NCBI RefSeq assembly: GCF_007858445.1
Contig: NZ_VIGV01000004.1
Location: forward strand, 186,001 to 250,000
Reading direction: 5' to 3'
Length of the DNA: 64,000 nt
Origin: Tsukamurella sputi
GTDB taxonomy: Bacteria; Actinomycetota; Actinomycetes; Mycobacteriales; Mycobacteriaceae
Shown here: piece by piece, positions 63,763 through 64,000 of the stretch
How the letters are laid out: every line of letters begins with the position of its first letter
Position numbering within the stretch: position 1 is the stretch's first letter
Translations under genes and position numbers: made by a program
The notes under the pieces: generated by a model
What the model was told of the DNA's origin: nothing
Database searches by the model: none
The model's input: only the letters and a program-made list of their open reading frames with translations

Positions 63763-64000
63763 GTGGCCGATCCCGCGGCCGATCCGGCGGCCCCGGCCGC
63801 GCCCGATGCGGCGCTCGATCCGGAGATCCGCGCCCTTCTCGATCGGCCGGTGAACGAGGTGCTCGCCGCTCTCGGACTACCGCCGGTGCCAACGGCGCCC
63901 GACAAGCCGCCGCAGCAGGAACTCCCGGCGCCGCCGAAGGGCGTACCGGAAGCGCCGCAGGTCCCGGGGTTCGATGTCGCCGGTCTGGTCAAACCGATGA
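63763..64000 (+). CDS. Proline-rich ESX partner protein (5' part only)
   Basis: 79 residues seen before the window ends: MADPAADPAAPAAPDAALDP, then a helix (EIRALLDRPVNEVLAALGL), a Pro-rich stretch and FDVAGLVKPM. GTG start 2 nt after the PE-like gene, so the pair is likely co-translated, as with PE-PPE or ESX substrate pairs. Identity unproven from this part. Confidence 0.55.
   Translation, partial: MADPAADPAAPAAPDAALDPEIRALLDRPVNEVLAALGLPPVPTAPDKPPQQELPAPPKGVPEAPQVPGFDVAGLVKPM

Overview
The window is high-GC actinobacterial DNA. It carries most of the ribosomal-protein chromosome core (str, S10, spc/secY and alpha clusters), an actinobacterial L17 with a long C-terminal extension, a mycobacterial-type type VII secretion (ESX-4-like) edge, an alpha-methylacyl-CoA racemase and a KshB-like steroid-hydroxylase reductase. 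Together these point to the order Mycobacteriales (Tsukamurella/Gordonia-like); the genus is inference.

Layout. 1-2.5 kb: end of an ABC exporter operon, a DUF5313 protein and a base-excision glycosylase. 2.5-7.3 kb: rpsL-rpsG-fusA-tuf behind a strong promoter and a 300-nt leader. 7.3-21.1 kb: an accessory block with a TIGR04222 membrane protein, small secreted and hypothetical proteins, an oxidoreductase set (SDR, zinc alcohol dehydrogenase, KshB-like reductase, Baeyer-Villiger monooxygenase, hydrolase, mcr), a Ser/Thr kinase, an S1 protease, a hotdog-fold protein and an esterase lipoprotein. 21.2-26.7 kb: S10 operon (rpsJ to rpsQ) closed by a strong terminator. 26.8-35 kb: two duplicated lipoproteins, a DEAD-box helicase and a four-gene overlapping cassette (DUF559-type nuclease, double winged-helix protein, 1094-aa double-ATPase of HerA type, small membrane protein). 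35.5-36.9 kb: rplN-rplX-rplE-rpsN. 37-42.8 kb: second accessory insert (PAP2 lipid phosphatase, hypothetical proteins, GH5-like glycosidase, OsmC, DoxX-like). 43-48.7 kb: rpsH to rplO, then secY-adk-map. 48.7-53.4 kb: TipAS-type MerR regulator, hypothetical, metY, Nudix, infA and a second S1 protease. 53.6-57.2 kb: rpmJ-rpsM-rpsK-rpsD-rpoA-rplQ. 57.3-64 kb: SRPBCC protein, FAD monooxygenase with a GntR/TetR double-HTH regulator, truA, DedA and the start of an ESX-4-like gene set.

The ribosomal genes are the usual translation/secretion core, but the S10-spc-alpha order is cut by lineage-specific modules. Three of the ribosomal promoters (S10, rplN, rpsH) share an identical 8-nt start-site motif at identical spacing. 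Twelve other genes have a -10-like hexamer exactly 6 nt upstream of the start codon, which fits leaderless transcription. A ~70-nt palindromic repeat occurs three times, each just after a stop codon. The best candidate for an undescribed system is the nuclease/winged-helix/HerA-like cassette at 29.7-34.9 kb.
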